Part shown: in pieces, positions 63,695-64,000 of the stretch
Layout: every line of letters starts with the position of its first letter
How positions within the stretch are numbered: position 1 is the stretch's first letter
Assembly (NCBI RefSeq): GCF_900172365.1
Contig: NZ_FWFJ01000002.1
Location: 124,001-188,000, forward strand
Source: Roseovarius gaetbuli
Lineage (GTDB): Bacteria > Pseudomonadota > Alphaproteobacteria > Rhodobacterales > Rhodobacteraceae
Reading direction: 5' to 3'
DNA: 64,000 nucleotides
Notes under the pieces: generated by a model
The model's database searches: none
What the model was told of the DNA's origin: nothing
What the model saw: only the letters and a program-made list of their open reading frames with translations
Made by a program: the position numbers and the translations under genes

Positions 63695-63799
63695 AGCATG
63701 TTGCTCAAAAGTGGGACCCGGTTTTGAGCGTCGACAACATGCGAAATCAATAACTTAGAGCGTGTCGCGTGAATTTTGAGCGAACGCGACACGCTCTAA
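63692..63799. repeat. Palindromic intergenic repeat with two hairpins
   Basis: First half: GCATGTTG and GCTCAAAA pair with TTTTGAGC (63722-63729) and CAACATGC (63735-63742). Second half: TTAGAGCGTGTCGCGT (63755-63770) pairs perfectly with its reverse complement (63784-63799). Both ends begin with TAGAGC reading inwards. I associate this layout with dispersed intergenic repeats in alphaproteobacteria. It sits between convergent genes and supplies both stop codons, and could end transcription from each side. Confidence 0.75.
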
Positions 63800-64000
63800 G
63801 GCAGCTCGACCGCCGCCTCGATGGTGCCAAAATCGGGATATTGCAGCAAAACCACCAGCGGCTCATCGCCGCTGATCTGGGTGTCAATCTTGAGTGGCGC
63901 GCTGCTGTCCCAGACGGCGAGTTGGGTCATCTCGGTGACGATATTGGAATATTTCAACAGCTTGCCGGCATTCTCGCCGCGTTCAATCGCAACGGTCGCC
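63796..64000 (-). CDS. DUF1223 (thioredoxin-like) protein, C-terminal fragment
   Basis: The last 67 codons of a gene entering from beyond the window. It reads AIERGENAGKLLKYSNIVTE, then AVWDSSAPLKIDTQI and VVLLQYPDFGTIEAAVELP, the closing segment of DUF1223 proteins, which have a thioredoxin-like fold and are often secreted. The stop TAG (63798-63796) is made by the edge of the palindromic repeat. Assignment rests on the ERGENAG motif and following strands only. Confidence 0.65.
   Translation of the reverse strand, partial: ATVAIERGENAGKLLKYSNIVTEMTQLAVWDSSAPLKIDTQISGDEPLVVLLQYPDFGTIEAAVELP

Noticed and set aside
1-64000. CRISPR array, tRNA, rRNA, prophage or intact IS element
   Set aside because: No regularly spaced repeats, cloverleaf-type sequence, rRNA segments, transposase, integrase or phage genes were recognised on reading both strands.

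Overview
The window looks like a chromosomal segment of a Rhodobacterales (Roseobacter/Paracoccaceae-type) alphaproteobacterium. The evidence is high GC, a full nuoA-N operon interrupted by lineage-typical small genes (DUF5333, DUF5337, MAPEG, helix-hairpin-helix and lipoprotein genes), a complete set of leucine-degradation (liu) enzymes, an FnrL-type box before ompW, and recurrent short intergenic elements that I associate with this order. No rRNA, tRNA, CRISPR array, prophage or intact insertion sequence was found.

Region 1 (1-9.8 kb): the last 29 codons of a MacB/FtsX-type ABC permease and a small secreted protein come first. A LysR regulator then diverges from a TRAP transporter (dctP-dctQ-dctM) whose genes overlap a gene for an N,N-dimethylformamidase-like large subunit. 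After a perfect 26-bp palindrome come carboxynorspermidine/carboxyspermidine decarboxylase and dehydrogenase, the alternative spermidine route.

Region 2 (9.8-16.4 kb): an accessory island of apparently lower GC. A 1005-aa BTAD/SARP-AAA regulator and a DUF4242 gene diverge from methyltransferase, nitrilase and GFA-type zinc protein genes. On both sides lie non-coding stretches that look like decayed dispersed sequence.

Region 3 (16.4-42 kb, all minus strand): a SulP anion transporter, then rnj-coaX-birA, then the 20-kb respiratory complex I operon. In transcription order this is nuoA, B, C, a small Gly-rich membrane protein, nuoD, a 120-aa membrane protein, a periplasmic protein with three Cys-bounded modules, a lipoprotein carrying a fourth copy of that module, nuoE (with a long C-terminal extension), a membrane protein sharing that extension, DUF5337, nuoF, MAPEG, a lipoprotein, DUF5333, nuoG, a lipoprotein, nuoH, an unusual 48-codon ORF, nuoI, a carboxymuconolactone-decarboxylase-like gene, nuoJ, K, L, M, N. 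Most junctions overlap by 1-4 bases, so the accessory genes appear translationally coupled to the complex I subunits.

Region 4 (42-55.7 kb): leucine and isovalerate catabolism (liuC, liuE, GST, liuD, liuB; then an acyl-CoA synthetase, two small envelope genes and liuA), split by a divergent FnrL-boxed ompW. A RES/Xre toxin-antitoxin pair, a DegT-type aminotransferase and a phosphoglycolate phosphatase follow.

Region 5 (55.8-64 kb): UDP-GlcNAc precursor synthesis (glmU-glmS) coupled to an AlkD-like gene, a lipoprotein, moaA, waaA (Kdo transferase) and a lipopolysaccharide-type glycosyltransferase. A palindromic intergenic repeat then supplies the stop codons of both convergent flanking genes, the second being a DUF1223 gene cut by the window edge.
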